Origin: Desertifilum tharense IPPAS B-1220
GTDB taxonomy: Bacteria; Cyanobacteriota; Cyanobacteriia; Cyanobacteriales; Desertifilaceae
Direction of reading: 5' to 3'
NCBI RefSeq assembly: GCF_001746915.1
Contig: NZ_MJGC01000088.1
Location: 62,001-126,000, forward strand
DNA length: 64,000 nt
Each line of letters opens with the position of its first letter. Within the stretch, counting starts at the first letter, position 1. The notes beneath the pieces were generated by a model, which saw only the letters and a program-made list of their open reading frames with translations, was not told where the DNA came from and ran no database searches. Of this stretch, positions 28,501-37,130 are shown piece after piece. The position numbers and the translations under genes are program-made.

Positions 28501-29442
28501 TTCTAGCGTCTGCATTGAGTGCATCAGCCGACGGTCGTGATCTTCGCGATCGCCCTGATGAATTAACTCTAGCAGCACTTCGTTCCTAGCTTGGATAACT
28601 TCCGGTTCGAGTTCAAACAGTTCCCGACACGTCGGACTGATGTAGCACATCCTGCAACTGCCGTTATCGTAGCGCTGTGACTGAAAGATGACACCGGGCA
28701 GGTTGACGCTAATGCGTTGCAAGCGCGATTCATTTTGTTGTAACGTCAGGGAGAGTTGGGCGTTGGCGATCGCCGCCCCCACCGTTGTAGCAAAACTGCC
28801 CAGAAGCGTTTCTTCTTCCGTCGTCCACTGGCGCTGGCTTTGGCAATCTTCAAACCCCAAAACTCCCCAAAGGTTATCCTTAAAGAAGACGGGAAACCAG
28901 ATAAACGAACAAACGTTGCGCGTTTCCCACCAACTGCAATGCAATAGCGAAAAATCGGGTAAAAAGCCTTTAATCGGTTGCTGGGCAGCTAACGTGGCGT
29001 ACCATTGGGCATTAACCGGATAAGGTGCGATCGCCGATGCTGCATTTTCCGTGCTGAACCACGTACTTTCAACTTGGGCTTGCCATTGTTCCGGAATTTC
29101 CCCAGCATAGAGGCGTAAAAGATAACAACAGTTAACTGCGATCGCTTCCCCAAGCATCGCCAAAGCTGAATGTAGCGCTTCCCGTGTCGCCGGGGAACCC
29201 AAAACCAACTGAGTCGCTTGGGCAAAAGCCGTCAACAACCGAGAAATCCTTGCAGGAGGTTCAATGTCCGGTTCTCGATGGGAGGTAAAAGCCTGATGAA
29301 TTCTATGACCCTCGGAGGGATTGTCTGCTTGGAAGTTCGCCATCGCAGGTTGAGTGAAGGTTTCAGTGGAATGCATAGGAGTAACCACTGTATTCCCCTG
29401 ATTGCAATCCTGCCAGGTTTGTAAGCAATCGAACTCAGGCAT
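25588..29442 (-). CDS. Multi-PAS/GAF sensor histidine kinase
   Basis: 1284 aa from ATG at 29442 (MPEFDCLQTW); the longer frame begins at a TTG at 29463. Domains in order: GAF (about 65-210), five PAS/PAC units (about 225-850, with repeated PEVIQ/ATTDGIIISDPETGQV-like and LAILRDITEQ blocks), GAF (about 870-1020), HisKA with His in AVSHDLRTPVTGW (near 1063), and HATPase_c ending VGTTFWFTIPV. There is no receiver and no membrane segment, so it is a soluble kinase. PAS units 3 and 4 (FEATTDGIIIS and FEASRDALFVN) resemble each other closely, which suggests internal duplication. Its partner regulator is not in the window. Confidence 0.92.
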   Translation of the reverse strand: MPEFDCLQTWQDCNQGNTVVTPMHSTETFTQPAMANFQADNPSEGHRIHQAFTSHREPDIEPPARISRLLTAFAQATQLVLGSPATREALHSALAMLGEAIAVNCCYLLRLYAGEIPEQWQAQVESTWFSTENAASAIAPYPVNAQWYATLAAQQPIKGFLPDFSLLHCSWWETRNVCSFIWFPVFFKDNLWGVLGFEDCQSQRQWTTEEETLLGSFATTVGAAIANAQLSLTLQQNESRLQRISVNLPGVIFQSQRYDNGSCRMCYISPTCRELFELEPEVIQARNEVLLELIHQGDREDHDRRLMHSMQTLEPFYWEGRIVTHSGRLKWIQCASRPERQSDRSVLWDGVVLEISERKRSEEALRLSEARNRALIEATPDLMFRIRADGTYLDAKADKAYQIILPPQEIIGKNLFDVLPREAAEERMANIQRALATGQTQLYEYQLFIQGQWRDYEGRIVVSGADEVLVIVRDISDRKEFEKQLKEREAQYRSIFEATTDGIIISDPETGQVIETNPACCAMHGYTYEEFIGLYPQAFIHPDHFHLFYEYRQTVQAGGQFYRRTVDLRKDGTPFPVEVRGIQFEYNGKPHLLAILRDITEQVRSEQLQQEQEVQYRSMFEASRDALFVNELDGTLVEVNPAACEIFGYPYDELIKLKPDAYIHPDYHHLLGEYFATIQAGGEYRTQAIDIRKDGSLFHVDVLGTRFIYKGKPHILGVIRDITAQVQAQQALQESEEKFATAFRSSPYPCTISLLENARFIEVNDRFLEVTGYCLEEVIGRTAFELSIWDDPSDRAYLVEALQATGAVRDRELTLLTKQGERRTVLFSAEMIVLGGQQCWLCVVNDISERKQAEAQLQIAAQRDRLFAKITSQIHQSLKLDCIFDTTVREVRQFLGADRVYIAHIDTQGTYGEVVAESVDPAWISLYGQTTNNTDYLNEIRGLFAQHQVRAIDDVTQIEAPPNIAQHYADYQVKSTISVPVWLGDEVFGVLVAHQCSHARHWEAMHKDLLEALSTQVAIAIKQAQLTAGLERTVAERTAQLQEKYAELLKLNQLKDIFLHAVSHDLRTPVTGWLLVLQNLLKATDNKPDSPPSIPIPRSVLERMVQSSHAQLHLINSLLETAASEIRGIVLSPKPTQLNEVIQGLAADLEPLIIKHQASLVQNLPENLPLVEVDCPQLRRVFENLIGNALKHNPPGIKIEIGAEVIVAESSVIRFSLTDNGVGMSPEDCATVFQLYVRGQTSRHSPGLGLGLYLCRQIITAHGGEIGVDSTLGVGTTFWFTIPV

Positions 29443-29463
29443 TGTATAACCTCTAGAGAGCAA

Positions 29464-30115
29464 ATCTCAGTTCTTTAACAAAGAGGACCGAAACTGGGAA
29501 AAGCGGCTTTGGACTTTGATAGTAGAAGGCAGGGACGGCATTAGCAACAGCGACTTGCCAGTTGACAAAGTGGTCTTGAACCTAAACAGTCTAGTAGTTC
29601 CTTATTTTATGCAGATTGACCTCTAAAAGATATTGAGAAAAATATTCAACTTCTAGTTTCCCATAACAAATTCCTCCAATCGGGGGTAGTCAAATTCCAC
29701 TTAAACCACCCACTCACCTCAAAGATACCGAAAATCTTCATCTTCCCCCATCCCCCTCTCCCGCATATCTCAGTGCTTCTCTAGGTGCTGAGTAGGGAAG
29801 AAGGTGGGGGGAAAAGAGTGCAAAGTTCCGTAGCTTGCTTCCGCGTAGCGGTGTTCCGAGTAAGAAAAGAGTGCTGAGTCCAAGGAGTCACGACTGCCGA
29901 GAAGTTTGGGAGCGATCGGGGTTAACCCTGAATTCCTCTTTCCCCCAACTCCTAACTCCCAATTCCCAACTCCCTTCTTCCCCCATCTCCCCACCTCCCC
30001 ATCCCCCCATCCTCTTCTCCCCCAACTCCTAACTCCCAATTCCCAACTCCCAATTCCCCCAAGACCTGTGGTAGCCTACTGTGATTGTCAAGCCTTTCAC
30101 TGAACGTAGCGACCT
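29464..30115. repeat. Intergenic region with C-rich heptamer repeats
   Basis: A 650-bp gap between the kinase and icd. From about 29935 to 30060 the + strand is made of CCCAACTCCTAACTCCCAAT-type blocks. This is the reverse complement of the G-rich heptamer/37-bp repeat found at 18689-18843, so the same repeat family occurs here in opposite orientation. Several open frames cross the repeat but are low-complexity artefacts. The icd promoter probably lies between 30060 and 30115 (AT-poor; not assigned). Confidence 0.7.
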
Positions 30116-31540
30116 ATGTACGAAAAATTGACACCTCCCACTACGGGATCGAAAATTACCTTTGAAAATGGCGAACCCATCGTTCCCGACGACCCGATTA
30201 TTCCCTTCATTCGGGGCGATGGTACGGGAATTGATTTATGGCCTGCTTCGCAAAAAGTCTTTGATGCAGCAGTCCAGGCGGCTTACGGCGGCAAACGGGA
30301 AATTAACTGGTTTAAAGTCTACGCTGGAGACGAGGCGTGTGACAAATATGGAACGTACCAATACCTACCACAAGATACCCTAGATGCCATCAAAGAGTAT
30401 GGGGTTGCCATCAAAGGGCCGTTAACCACGCCAGTTGGGGGGGGAATTCGGTCTTTAAACGTGGCATTGCGGCAAATTTTTGACCTCTACGCCTGCGTGC
30501 GGCCTTGTCGTTACTATACCGGAACGCCCTCTCCTCACAAATCTCCCGAACAGTTGGATGTAATTATTTATCGGGAGAATACCGAAGATATCTATTTAGG
30601 GATTGAGTGGCGCGAGGGTAACGAACTCGGCAAAAAGCTGATTGACTATTTAAATAACGAACTCATCCCCGCAACGCCAGAACATGGCAAAAAGCAAATT
30701 CGCCTTGATTCTGGGATTGGCATTAAACCCATTAGTAAAACGGGTTCTCAGCGCCTGGTGAAACGGGCGATTCAGAATGCGTTGCGCCTCCCCAAGCACA
30801 AGCAGATGGTAACGCTGGTGCATAAGGGCAACATTATGAAGTATACCGAGGGTGCCTTCCGCGATTGGGGCTACGAACTGGCCACCACCGAGTTTAGAGA
30901 AGAATGCGTCACAGAAAGAGAGTCATGGATTCTGGACAATCAGGAACGCAACCCAAACCTCTCCATTGAAGAGAATGCTCGGAAAATCGATCCGGGTTAT
31001 GACAGTTTAACCCCAGAGAAGCGGGCGGAAATCTGCAAAGAAGTGGAAAGCGTTCTCAACTCCATCGGCGAAACCCACGGGAAAGGTCAGTGGAAAGACA
31101 AAATTATGGTCAATGACCGCATTGCCGATAGTATTTTCCAACAAATTCAGACCCGACCTGGAGAATATTCGATTCTGGCAACCATGAACCTCAATGGCGA
31201 TTATCTCTCGGATGCGGCTGCTGCGATCGTTGGCGGTTTGGGGATGGGGCCTGGGGCAAATATTGGGGATGAGTGTGCTATTTTTGAAGCGACTCATGGA
31301 ACGGCCCCGAAACACGCCGGGTTAGACCGCGTTAACCCCGGTTCGTTGATTCTCTCTGGGGTGATGATGTTGGAATATATGGGATGGCAGGAAGCGGCAG
31401 ATTTAATCAAAAAAGGTCTAGCCACTGCCATTTCTAACCGCGAGGTGACATACGATTTGGCGCGGTTGATGGAACCCCCAGTCGAACCCCCGCTGAAGTG
31501 TTCCGAATTTGCAGACGCCATTATTCGCAATTTCAGCTAG
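30116..31540 (+). CDS. icd: NADP-dependent isocitrate dehydrogenase
   Basis: 474-aa enzyme that oxidatively decarboxylates isocitrate to 2-oxoglutarate, the carbon skeleton for ammonium assimilation in cyanobacteria. Key features: FIRGDGTGIDLWPAS at the N-terminus, the substrate loop TTPVGGGIRSLNVALRQ, YRENTEDIY, Lys/Tyr in HKGNIMKYTEGAFR, the family signature NLNGDYLSDAAAAIVGGLG, and GDECAIFEATHGTAPKHAG. A ~50-residue insertion around residues 260-320 (rich in Glu, ERESWILDNQERNP) is usual in cyanobacterial enzymes and explains the length. It is a single gene; an inverted repeat follows the stop. Confidence 0.96.
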   Translation: MYEKLTPPTTGSKITFENGEPIVPDDPIIPFIRGDGTGIDLWPASQKVFDAAVQAAYGGKREINWFKVYAGDEACDKYGTYQYLPQDTLDAIKEYGVAIKGPLTTPVGGGIRSLNVALRQIFDLYACVRPCRYYTGTPSPHKSPEQLDVIIYRENTEDIYLGIEWREGNELGKKLIDYLNNELIPATPEHGKKQIRLDSGIGIKPISKTGSQRLVKRAIQNALRLPKHKQMVTLVHKGNIMKYTEGAFRDWGYELATTEFREECVTERESWILDNQERNPNLSIEENARKIDPGYDSLTPEKRAEICKEVESVLNSIGETHGKGQWKDKIMVNDRIADSIFQQIQTRPGEYSILATMNLNGDYLSDAAAAIVGGLGMGPGANIGDECAIFEATHGTAPKHAGLDRVNPGSLILSGVMMLEYMGWQEAADLIKKGLATAISNREVTYDLARLMEPPVEPPLKCSEFADAIIRNFS

Positions 31541-31551
31541 AACCCTTCCCC

Positions 31552-31588
31552 GTAGGTTGGGTCAAGCCTTGCGCGACCCAACACTACC
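31552..31588. repeat. GTAGGTTGGGT-family inverted repeat after icd
   Basis: TTGGGTC (31557-31563) pairs with GACCCAA (31575-31581); flanking GTAG and CTAC extend it imperfectly. It is a single copy of the GTAGGTTGGGT repeat family that forms a four-copy array at 45.6 kb. Its position 12 bp after the icd stop would allow it to act as a terminator stem. Confidence 0.55.
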
Positions 31589-31663
31589 TTAACTCCGATC
31601 TGAATGGGAGAAAAAGGCTTGCAAACCGCTATTATCAGTTGGGTTAAGTTAAGCTAAACAAGT

Positions 31664-31855
31664 ATGGAACCCAACAATACACAGGCTTAAGGGCTTTATC
31701 GGCTTTGCTATCGACTAACCAATGCAATCTATCAAGGTTGGCAGTACAAGACAATTGAGCTTGTCAGAATGGATGAACGTAATGGGAATCTATACGTTCT
31801 TGCTGGAGAGGGTCTAGATTTTGAGATTAAGCCGACAGGAGGTTATGAGCCGTGA
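31664..31855 (+). pseudogene. DUF6888-like small protein with in-frame stop
   Basis: The frame from ATG at 31664 reads MEPNNTQA, then TAA (31688-31690), then continues without interruption for 54 residues: GLYRLCYRLTNAIYQGWQYK onwards, with VRMDERNGNLYVLAGEGLDF near the end. The pattern of a helical CYRLTNAIY start and a VR.DERNG.LYVLAGE hairpin matches, from memory, small cyanobacterial DUF6888 proteins, which are paired with DUF6887 proteins. No alternative ATG/GTG/TTG lies shortly after the stop, so the gene is probably broken. Its TGA overlaps the GTG of the next gene (GTGA), as expected of an originally coupled pair. Confidence 0.6.
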
Positions 31856-32055
31856 CCTATGATGCACTGAGTTTAGATGAGCTACGGCAGTATGTCCTCG
31901 CCCATAGAGAGGATGTTAATGCTTTTCAGGCGTATATCGATCGTTCAAAGTCGGCGGGACGAATGATTGCGATCGATCCTAGCGATCCGGAATGGGAGGT
32001 AAAGTTAGAAAACAGGATTCATCAGGCGACTTCAGATGAAGCAGGATCGAATTAG
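31852..32055 (+). CDS. DUF6887-like small protein
   Basis: 67 aa from GTG at 31852: MTYDALSLDELRQYVLAHRE, then DVNAFQAYIDRSKSAG. The LSLDELRQYVLAHRED block is characteristic, to my recollection, of cyanobacterial DUF6887 proteins found next to DUF6888. The start is fixed by the 4-bp overlap with the upstream frame and by a GACAGGAGG Shine-Dalgarno. The pair has the size and layout of a toxin-antitoxin-like module, but no activity is established to my knowledge. Because the upstream partner carries a stop codon, this gene may now be an orphan. Confidence 0.65.
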   Translation: MTYDALSLDELRQYVLAHREDVNAFQAYIDRSKSAGRMIAIDPSDPEWEVKLENRIHQATSDEAGSN

Positions 32056-32173
32056 TTAATCCTGCCGCTTGTGTCTACTCCCAAGCTTTTGTTGAGATAG
32101 CCGCAACCACAATTACCGATCAAAAGTGTAATCTAACAGGTTTTTTACTCAGCGGTTTGCAATCCACTCTGTT

Positions 32174-35100
32174 TCAATCTTCTAGAACTGTAGCGCGCAT
32201 CCAGGCGATGAGGGTGGGGATGAGGTTAGGGTGAGTGGGGGAGAAGGTTTGCAAAGAACTATCGGGTTTTTCGCTAACAATGGCGATGCGGTTGGCTGGG
32301 GAAAATCTGCTGAGGGCGTTGAGGAAAATGGGGCTAAACCCTTGGGGTGGCGGGTTGCTGGGGGCTTCGTAAAAGATTAGACAAGCTTCAGGACATTCGA
32401 GTTCGCAATAAACTTTCAGGCTTTGCAAATCTTTCGGCGTTCCATCCGCACTTCGGGGATAGCCTGCTTTCACCAATTTGACATAAATTTCTGAGGCAGG
32501 GTTATCAGAGTCGAGGAATTGGCTAGCATCGATGCAAGTTACTGAGATTTTATCGGCAATTTCGGGTTGTTTTTTTAGGGCTTGGGCGAGGTTTTGGGGG
32601 AAGTTATCCCAGTTGAGGAGAAGGGCTTCAGGTGTAACGCCAACGCCTGTAGTTTCTTGCATCTCAGGATGGGGTGTCAGGGTGGGATAATGCCATGCTT
32701 GATAGAAGTCGGGATAAGAGAGATTTTGGGCGCATTTCCAGACAATTTCGTAGCAGCTATCAAATCGATCGAAGTTATTTTCATAAACCTCATCAGTAAT
32801 ACAGTCTTTCAACGCTGAAACTACTTCAACATAATGTTCTTTTGTTATGAGAGTTGTCTCTAAACTCTCGGCAGCATTCCACCGGATACCCTCAGATTTA
32901 GTAGTGGATAAAATTTGGACTAAAGCCGCGATAGCACCTTCATTCCCTACATCAATTTTCCCTAAGATACTGGCAGCACTCCACCGGATACCCTCAGATT
33001 TAGTAGTGGATAAAATTTGGACTAAAGCCGCGATAGCACCTTCATTCTCTACTGCTATTTTTTCTAAACTCTTGGCAGCACTCCACCGGATACTCTCAGA
33101 TTTAGTAATGGATAAAAGTTGAACTAAAGCCGCGATAGCAGTTTCATTTACTACTGCCAACTCTCCTAGAATTCTGGCAGCACTCAACTGGATACTCTCA
33201 GATTTAGTAGTGGATAAAATTTGAACTAACGCATCGATAGCAGTTTCATTTCTTGCATAAATTTTACCTAAAATACTGGCAACACTTAACTGGATATCCT
33301 CATACCTAGTAGAGTATAAAATCTGGAATAATGCAGCGATCGCATTTTTATTTCCTACATCAATTCTTTCTAAAGCATTGGCAGCACTCCATCGAATATT
33401 TTCAGATTTAGTAGTGTATAAAACATGAACTAAAGCCGCGATCGCAGTTTCATTTCTCACTGCTATTTGCCCTAAACACTTGGCAGCAATAATGTGGTCT
33501 TTCTCAAATTGAGTGGCGTATAAAATATGAACTAAAGCCGCGATCGCAGTTTCATTTTCCACTGCTATTTCCCCAAAAGTCTTGACAATATTACGCCGGA
33601 TACCATAAGGTTTAGTAGTGTTTAAAAGCCGGAATGATACAAAGTCAAAAATTTCATCTTCCCGAAAAGTATTTACAATTTCATTTTCCCAAAAAGTCGT
33701 TTCAATATTAAGCCAGATATCCCAGCTAGTAGTGTATAAAAGCTGGACTAATGCAGCGATCGCACTTTCATTTTCCACATCAATTTTCCCTAAGCTACTG
33801 GCAGCAATCCACCGAATAACCACAGATTGAGTGGTGGATAAAAGTTGGACTAAAGCCGCGATTGCAGTTTCATTTCCGACTGCTATTTTCCCTAAGTTAC
33901 TGGCAATATTATACTGGATACTTGCAGATTTAGTAGTGGATAAAATTTGGACTAAAGCCGCGATCGCAGTTTCATTTTCGATTGCTATTTTCCCTAAACT
34001 ATGGGCAGCCATACTCCGGATATCCTCAGATCTAGTGGGTGCTAAAAGTTGGATTAAAGCCGCGATCGCAGTTTCATTTCCGACTGCTATTTTCCCTAAG
34101 CTACTGGCAGCATTCCACCGGGTAACATCAGATTGAGTAGTGGATAAAAGTTGGATTAAAGCCGCGATCGCAGTTTCATTTCCGACTGCTATTTTCCCTA
34201 AGCTACTGGCAGCATTCCACCGGGTAACATCAGATTGAGTAGTGGATAAAAGTTGGATTAAAGCCGCGATTGCAGTTTTATTTCCGACTGCTATTTTCCC
34301 TAAGCTACTGGCAGCATTCCACCGGGTAACATCAGATTGAGTAGTGGATAAAAGTTGGATTAAAGCCGCGATTGCAGTTTCATTTCCGACTGCTATTTTC
34401 CCTAAGCTACTGGCAGCATTCCACCGGGTAACATTAGATTGAGTAGTGGATAAAAGTTGGATTAAAGCCGCGATCGCAGTTTCATTTCCCACTGCTATTT
34501 TCCCTAAAAATCCGATGATATTAATAGAAACATCTTCACTTAAACAGGCCTTAAGTAATTGGAGTGATTGTTCAATAAACTTATCATGACTAGTTTGCCA
34601 TAAAGCAGTTTTAGCTCTTTTTGCAATTGAAGCTGGAAAAATACTCCAACTTTGACTTTTAATATCCAAATAACCAAAACTCCATCTGATAACCTGGCAA
34701 ATAATTGTCTCTACCTTGGTACAATCTTTAAATTCAGCAGTTCCTATAGCAGCAAAAAAATATGCTTGATAATGGTAGAAGCCTTTACAACCATCTTCAA
34801 ACTCTACTAATGCCTGAATAAACGCCCCTTTCGCTTCCTCATCAATATCCCCTCGCCCTAACCACAATAAAATCACCTGCTTCCATTGCGGCTCAAAGAT
34901 GCGATAAATTCCCTGCTGAGGATTTTCAGGGACGTGAGTTAAGAAAAATGACCAATCCTCAACCGCTAACGCGGCAAAATATTCCTGAAACGTTGGATGA
35001 TAGAAAGCATAAAACGCTTCTTCTGTATCCTTATCTCTATCCACTTGGTTTAGCCAACCCAGACGACACGCCAGGTTTAGCCACTCTTCCTCCATCACCC

Positions 35101-36379
35101 GTAGCGCAAATCTTTGACTGATGCGAAAGCGGGTTTTTCCCTTATCAATTGCTTCCAACGCTAACCGGGCTAAAGCTGCGTTCAACTCCTCCCGTTGCGT
35201 CAACGTTACCGGAAATTCCTGCGGTTTCCACTCGTAGAAATAGCGCACAAATCGTTCGTAAAGCGCCGCCTGGGTTTCGGGTAACTCTTGCCCAGACTCC
35301 CAGGTTTGACACAACAATGATAGCCGCAAAGGATTTTTTACCAAATCTCGCAGGCGTTCCTTCCCCGACTCCTTCAGCCTTTCCCAGAGTTGTTCCTCGC
35401 CAAACCACTGGCGAATAAACTGCTGTACCTGTTCCTCGCTAAATTCCAGCGTTTTAAACGTCTGAAAATCCGGTAAATTCTTCGTACTCGCATCCCAAAC
35501 ATTCAGCCGACAACTCAACACCACCCGCGCCTGTTGCAACTCCACCGCCTGACGATACACCGCATCCAAGGGGGAAGCCTGCGCCATCTCATCCACGCCA
35601 TCCAGCAACAACCAAACGCGCTGAGTTTGCAACAACTCCTCTAACTGGCTGGGGGTGATGTTCTGCTCTCCCCACTGTGTTAACAGATACTCCTTTAACG
35701 ACTTCTCCCCCAAGTTCGTCAACGGGATAAAAATCGGTAACGCTTGCTGCTGCTGTAAATATTTGCCAATCTGTTCGAGTAGCGTGGTTTTCCCCGCACC
35801 CGGCTCCCCAATAATTGCTACCCCTTTTTGGTTCGCCTTCCCCGTCTCGCCAATAATCTCATCAAGGAACTGCTGATGCTGATACGTCTTTTCCACCACT
35901 TCTAAGGTGGGTTGATACGCCTCCATCCCCATTTCCGGCGAAAAATCCCTCGACTGAGAACGGCTTTGCTGCTTGCGTTCCACCAACCCCAAAGGCACAT
36001 GAATTCCTAACTCTGTCGCCTTCTCCGTCGCCTGTCGCCTGCGTTGGTTGATGTCGAGTTGCTTCTGAAACTCCCTATTGCAGATTTCCCGCCAGTCAAG
36101 CGCAGTTTCTCTCTCCGGTTCTGGAATTTCCGGTGAGTCAATTAAATCTTCTAACTGCAAGCCTAGCGCTTGAGCAACTGCAAAGGCTGAACTACGCTTT
36201 ACAGAAGTTCCGTTAAAAAATCGCTTTACTGTCTTTTCATCTACATTGGCTTTTGTTCCAATGTCTAAATAACGTAAAGGCTTATCTTGATCGTTGCGTT
36301 GTATTGCCTTAGCTCGTTTCAGTTCAGCTTTTCCTGCTTCGTGAACCTGAACGCTGTCACGCTTGCGGTTTTCGACCAT
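32174..36379 (-). CDS. HTH-NACHT-HEAT repeat STAND protein
   Basis: 1401-aa signal-transduction NTPase. Residues about 35-80 form an XRE-like helix-turn-helix (VDEKTVKRFFNGTSV). A NACHT domain follows: Walker A GEPGAGKTT at 191-199 and Walker B VWLLLDGVDE near 256-264, then a winged-helix/helical region to about 540 (FYAFYHPTFQEYFAALAVED). About 17 HEAT-type repeats of mostly 34 residues occupy roughly 605-1185. The C-terminal ~200 residues are a separate domain (LLLNWDNFPQNLAQALKKQ; LKVYCELECPEACLIFYE). NACHT proteins with repeat sensors act in bacterial antiviral immunity, where the repeats detect the trigger. Here the N-terminal effector position holds a DNA-binding domain instead, so a regulatory output is as likely. 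Confidence 0.9.
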   Translation of the reverse strand: MVENRKRDSVQVHEAGKAELKRAKAIQRNDQDKPLRYLDIGTKANVDEKTVKRFFNGTSVKRSSAFAVAQALGLQLEDLIDSPEIPEPERETALDWREICNREFQKQLDINQRRRQATEKATELGIHVPLGLVERKQQSRSQSRDFSPEMGMEAYQPTLEVVEKTYQHQQFLDEIIGETGKANQKGVAIIGEPGAGKTTLLEQIGKYLQQQQALPIFIPLTNLGEKSLKEYLLTQWGEQNITPSQLEELLQTQRVWLLLDGVDEMAQASPLDAVYRQAVELQQARVVLSCRLNVWDASTKNLPDFQTFKTLEFSEEQVQQFIRQWFGEEQLWERLKESGKERLRDLVKNPLRLSLLCQTWESGQELPETQAALYERFVRYFYEWKPQEFPVTLTQREELNAALARLALEAIDKGKTRFRISQRFALRVMEEEWLNLACRLGWLNQVDRDKDTEEAFYAFYHPTFQEYFAALAVEDWSFFLTHVPENPQQGIYRIFEPQWKQVILLWLGRGDIDEEAKGAFIQALVEFEDGCKGFYHYQAYFFAAIGTAEFKDCTKVETIICQVIRWSFGYLDIKSQSWSIFPASIAKRAKTALWQTSHDKFIEQSLQLLKACLSEDVSINIIGFLGKIAVGNETAIAALIQLLSTTQSNVTRWNAASSLGKIAVGNETAIAALIQLLSTTQSDVTRWNAASSLGKIAVGNKTAIAALIQLLSTTQSDVTRWNAASSLGKIAVGNETAIAALIQLLSTTQSDVTRWNAASSLGKIAVGNETAIAALIQLLAPTRSEDIRSMAAHSLGKIAIENETAIAALVQILSTTKSASIQYNIASNLGKIAVGNETAIAALVQLLSTTQSVVIRWIAASSLGKIDVENESAIAALVQLLYTTSWDIWLNIETTFWENEIVNTFREDEIFDFVSFRLLNTTKPYGIRRNIVKTFGEIAVENETAIAALVHILYATQFEKDHIIAAKCLGQIAVRNETAIAALVHVLYTTKSENIRWSAANALERIDVGNKNAIAALFQILYSTRYEDIQLSVASILGKIYARNETAIDALVQILSTTKSESIQLSAARILGELAVVNETAIAALVQLLSITKSESIRWSAAKSLEKIAVENEGAIAALVQILSTTKSEGIRWSAASILGKIDVGNEGAIAALVQILSTTKSEGIRWNAAESLETTLITKEHYVEVVSALKDCITDEVYENNFDRFDSCYEIVWKCAQNLSYPDFYQAWHYPTLTPHPEMQETTGVGVTPEALLLNWDNFPQNLAQALKKQPEIADKISVTCIDASQFLDSDNPASEIYVKLVKAGYPRSADGTPKDLQSLKVYCELECPEACLIFYEAPSNPPPQGFSPIFLNALSRFSPANRIAIVSEKPDSSLQTFSPTHPNLIPTLIAWMRATVLED
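34051..34560 (-). repeat. Near-identical 102-bp HEAT-coding tandem repeats
   Basis: Within the NACHT-HEAT gene, at least five units with an exact 102-bp period start at 34051, 34153, 34255, 34357 and 34459 (each begins GGATTAAAGCCGCGAT). The copies at 34153, 34255 and 34357 differ by only a few bases. Each encodes a 34-residue HEAT repeat with TAIAALIQLLSTTQS and WNAASSLGKIAVGN. Repeats outside this block are more diverged, so the block was recently amplified or homogenised. Confidence 0.9.
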
Positions 36380-36466
36380 AACTAATCGTTGGAGTAACCA
36401 ATACTACCCAGTGTAGAAGACTCACATTCTGATTGACTGCCCAATTTTGCAATATCAATCATACCC

Positions 36467-36579
36467 GCAAGGGACTCAAGTCCCTTGCTAATAGCTAAAG
36501 TCCTCTAAAGAGGACTAAAACGGTTTCCGTCAGTCAGTTTTAACTGACTTTGGCTATGAGACAGGGGTTTTAACCCCTG
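36467..36579. repeat. Four consecutive palindromes, each with a 2-nt loop
   Basis: Stems: GCAAGGGACT/AGTCCCTTGC (36467-36488, loop CA), AGTCCTCT/AGAGGACT (36499-36516, loop AA), AGTCAGTT/AACTGACT (36532-36549, loop TT), CAGGGGTT/AACCCCTG (36562-36579, loop TT). They lie in the divergent gap between the NACHT-HEAT gene and a small membrane protein. The spacing and connecting text (TTGGCTATGAGACAGG) look like a dispersed cyanobacterial repeat family. Confidence 0.75.
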
Positions 36580-36703
36580 GCGGAGTGACAGCGCAGACGG
36601 AGGTTATCGAGACAAAAAGGGACAACAAGGGACACTTAATCTCAGTCCTTTAATGTCCAGCGAGGACTTAGGCAAGAATGATTGGATAAAGGAGTCGGGT
36701 TCA

Positions 36704-36991
36704 ATGTTACAGAAAATGATTACCCCTCTCCTCAAGTATCTCCTGGTTGTCTCCAACCCCCAATTGCAAGCCTTCATCCTAGCCGCTTTGATTGTATCGG
36801 GCCGCTCCCGTTCGGCTAACCCGGATTTAACCACCGCTATCTTATATATTGTGCAAGCCAACTGCATCAATATTGCGGGCATTATTTCGCTGTTATCTGG
36901 AATGTCTCTCCCGTTGGTTGTGCTGTTGATGACTGTCCAAGGGGCTTATTTGGCAATTGATGCCCATCGCACTCTGCAACAGGGAAAGTAA
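36704..36991 (+). CDS. Small hypothetical membrane protein
   Basis: 95 aa from ATG at 36704, chosen because AAGGAG stands 9 nt upstream. An earlier in-frame ATG at 36653 has no such site. Two hydrophobic regions: LLKYLLVVSNPQLQAFILAAL at the start and IAGIISLLSGMSLPLVVLLM near the end. The C-terminus is AIDAHRTLQQGK. No family recognised. It stands alone between the palindrome cluster and the GNAT gene. Confidence 0.6.
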   Translation: MLQKMITPLLKYLLVVSNPQLQAFILAALIVSGRSRSANPDLTTAILYIVQANCINIAGIISLLSGMSLPLVVLLMTVQGAYLAIDAHRTLQQGK

Positions 36992-37130
36992 ACAGGCTGA
37001 ACTCATCTCACCCGATTTGTGTCACCCGACTGGGTGAGGTGAAACTGCGATTTAGGGTGTAGTATGTTGGTAACACATGAAAGTTTCATTTGGCTGTGGG
37101 TACAGCAAATGAACAAAATTAACCTATTTT

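Noticed and set aside
29770..30103. ORFs of 65-89 aa across the C-rich heptamer repeat
   Set aside because: They are low-complexity translations of the tandem repeat on both strands.
34051..34560. CRISPR-like periodicity of 102 bp
   Set aside because: The repeats are in frame within the NACHT-HEAT gene and encode HEAT motifs.
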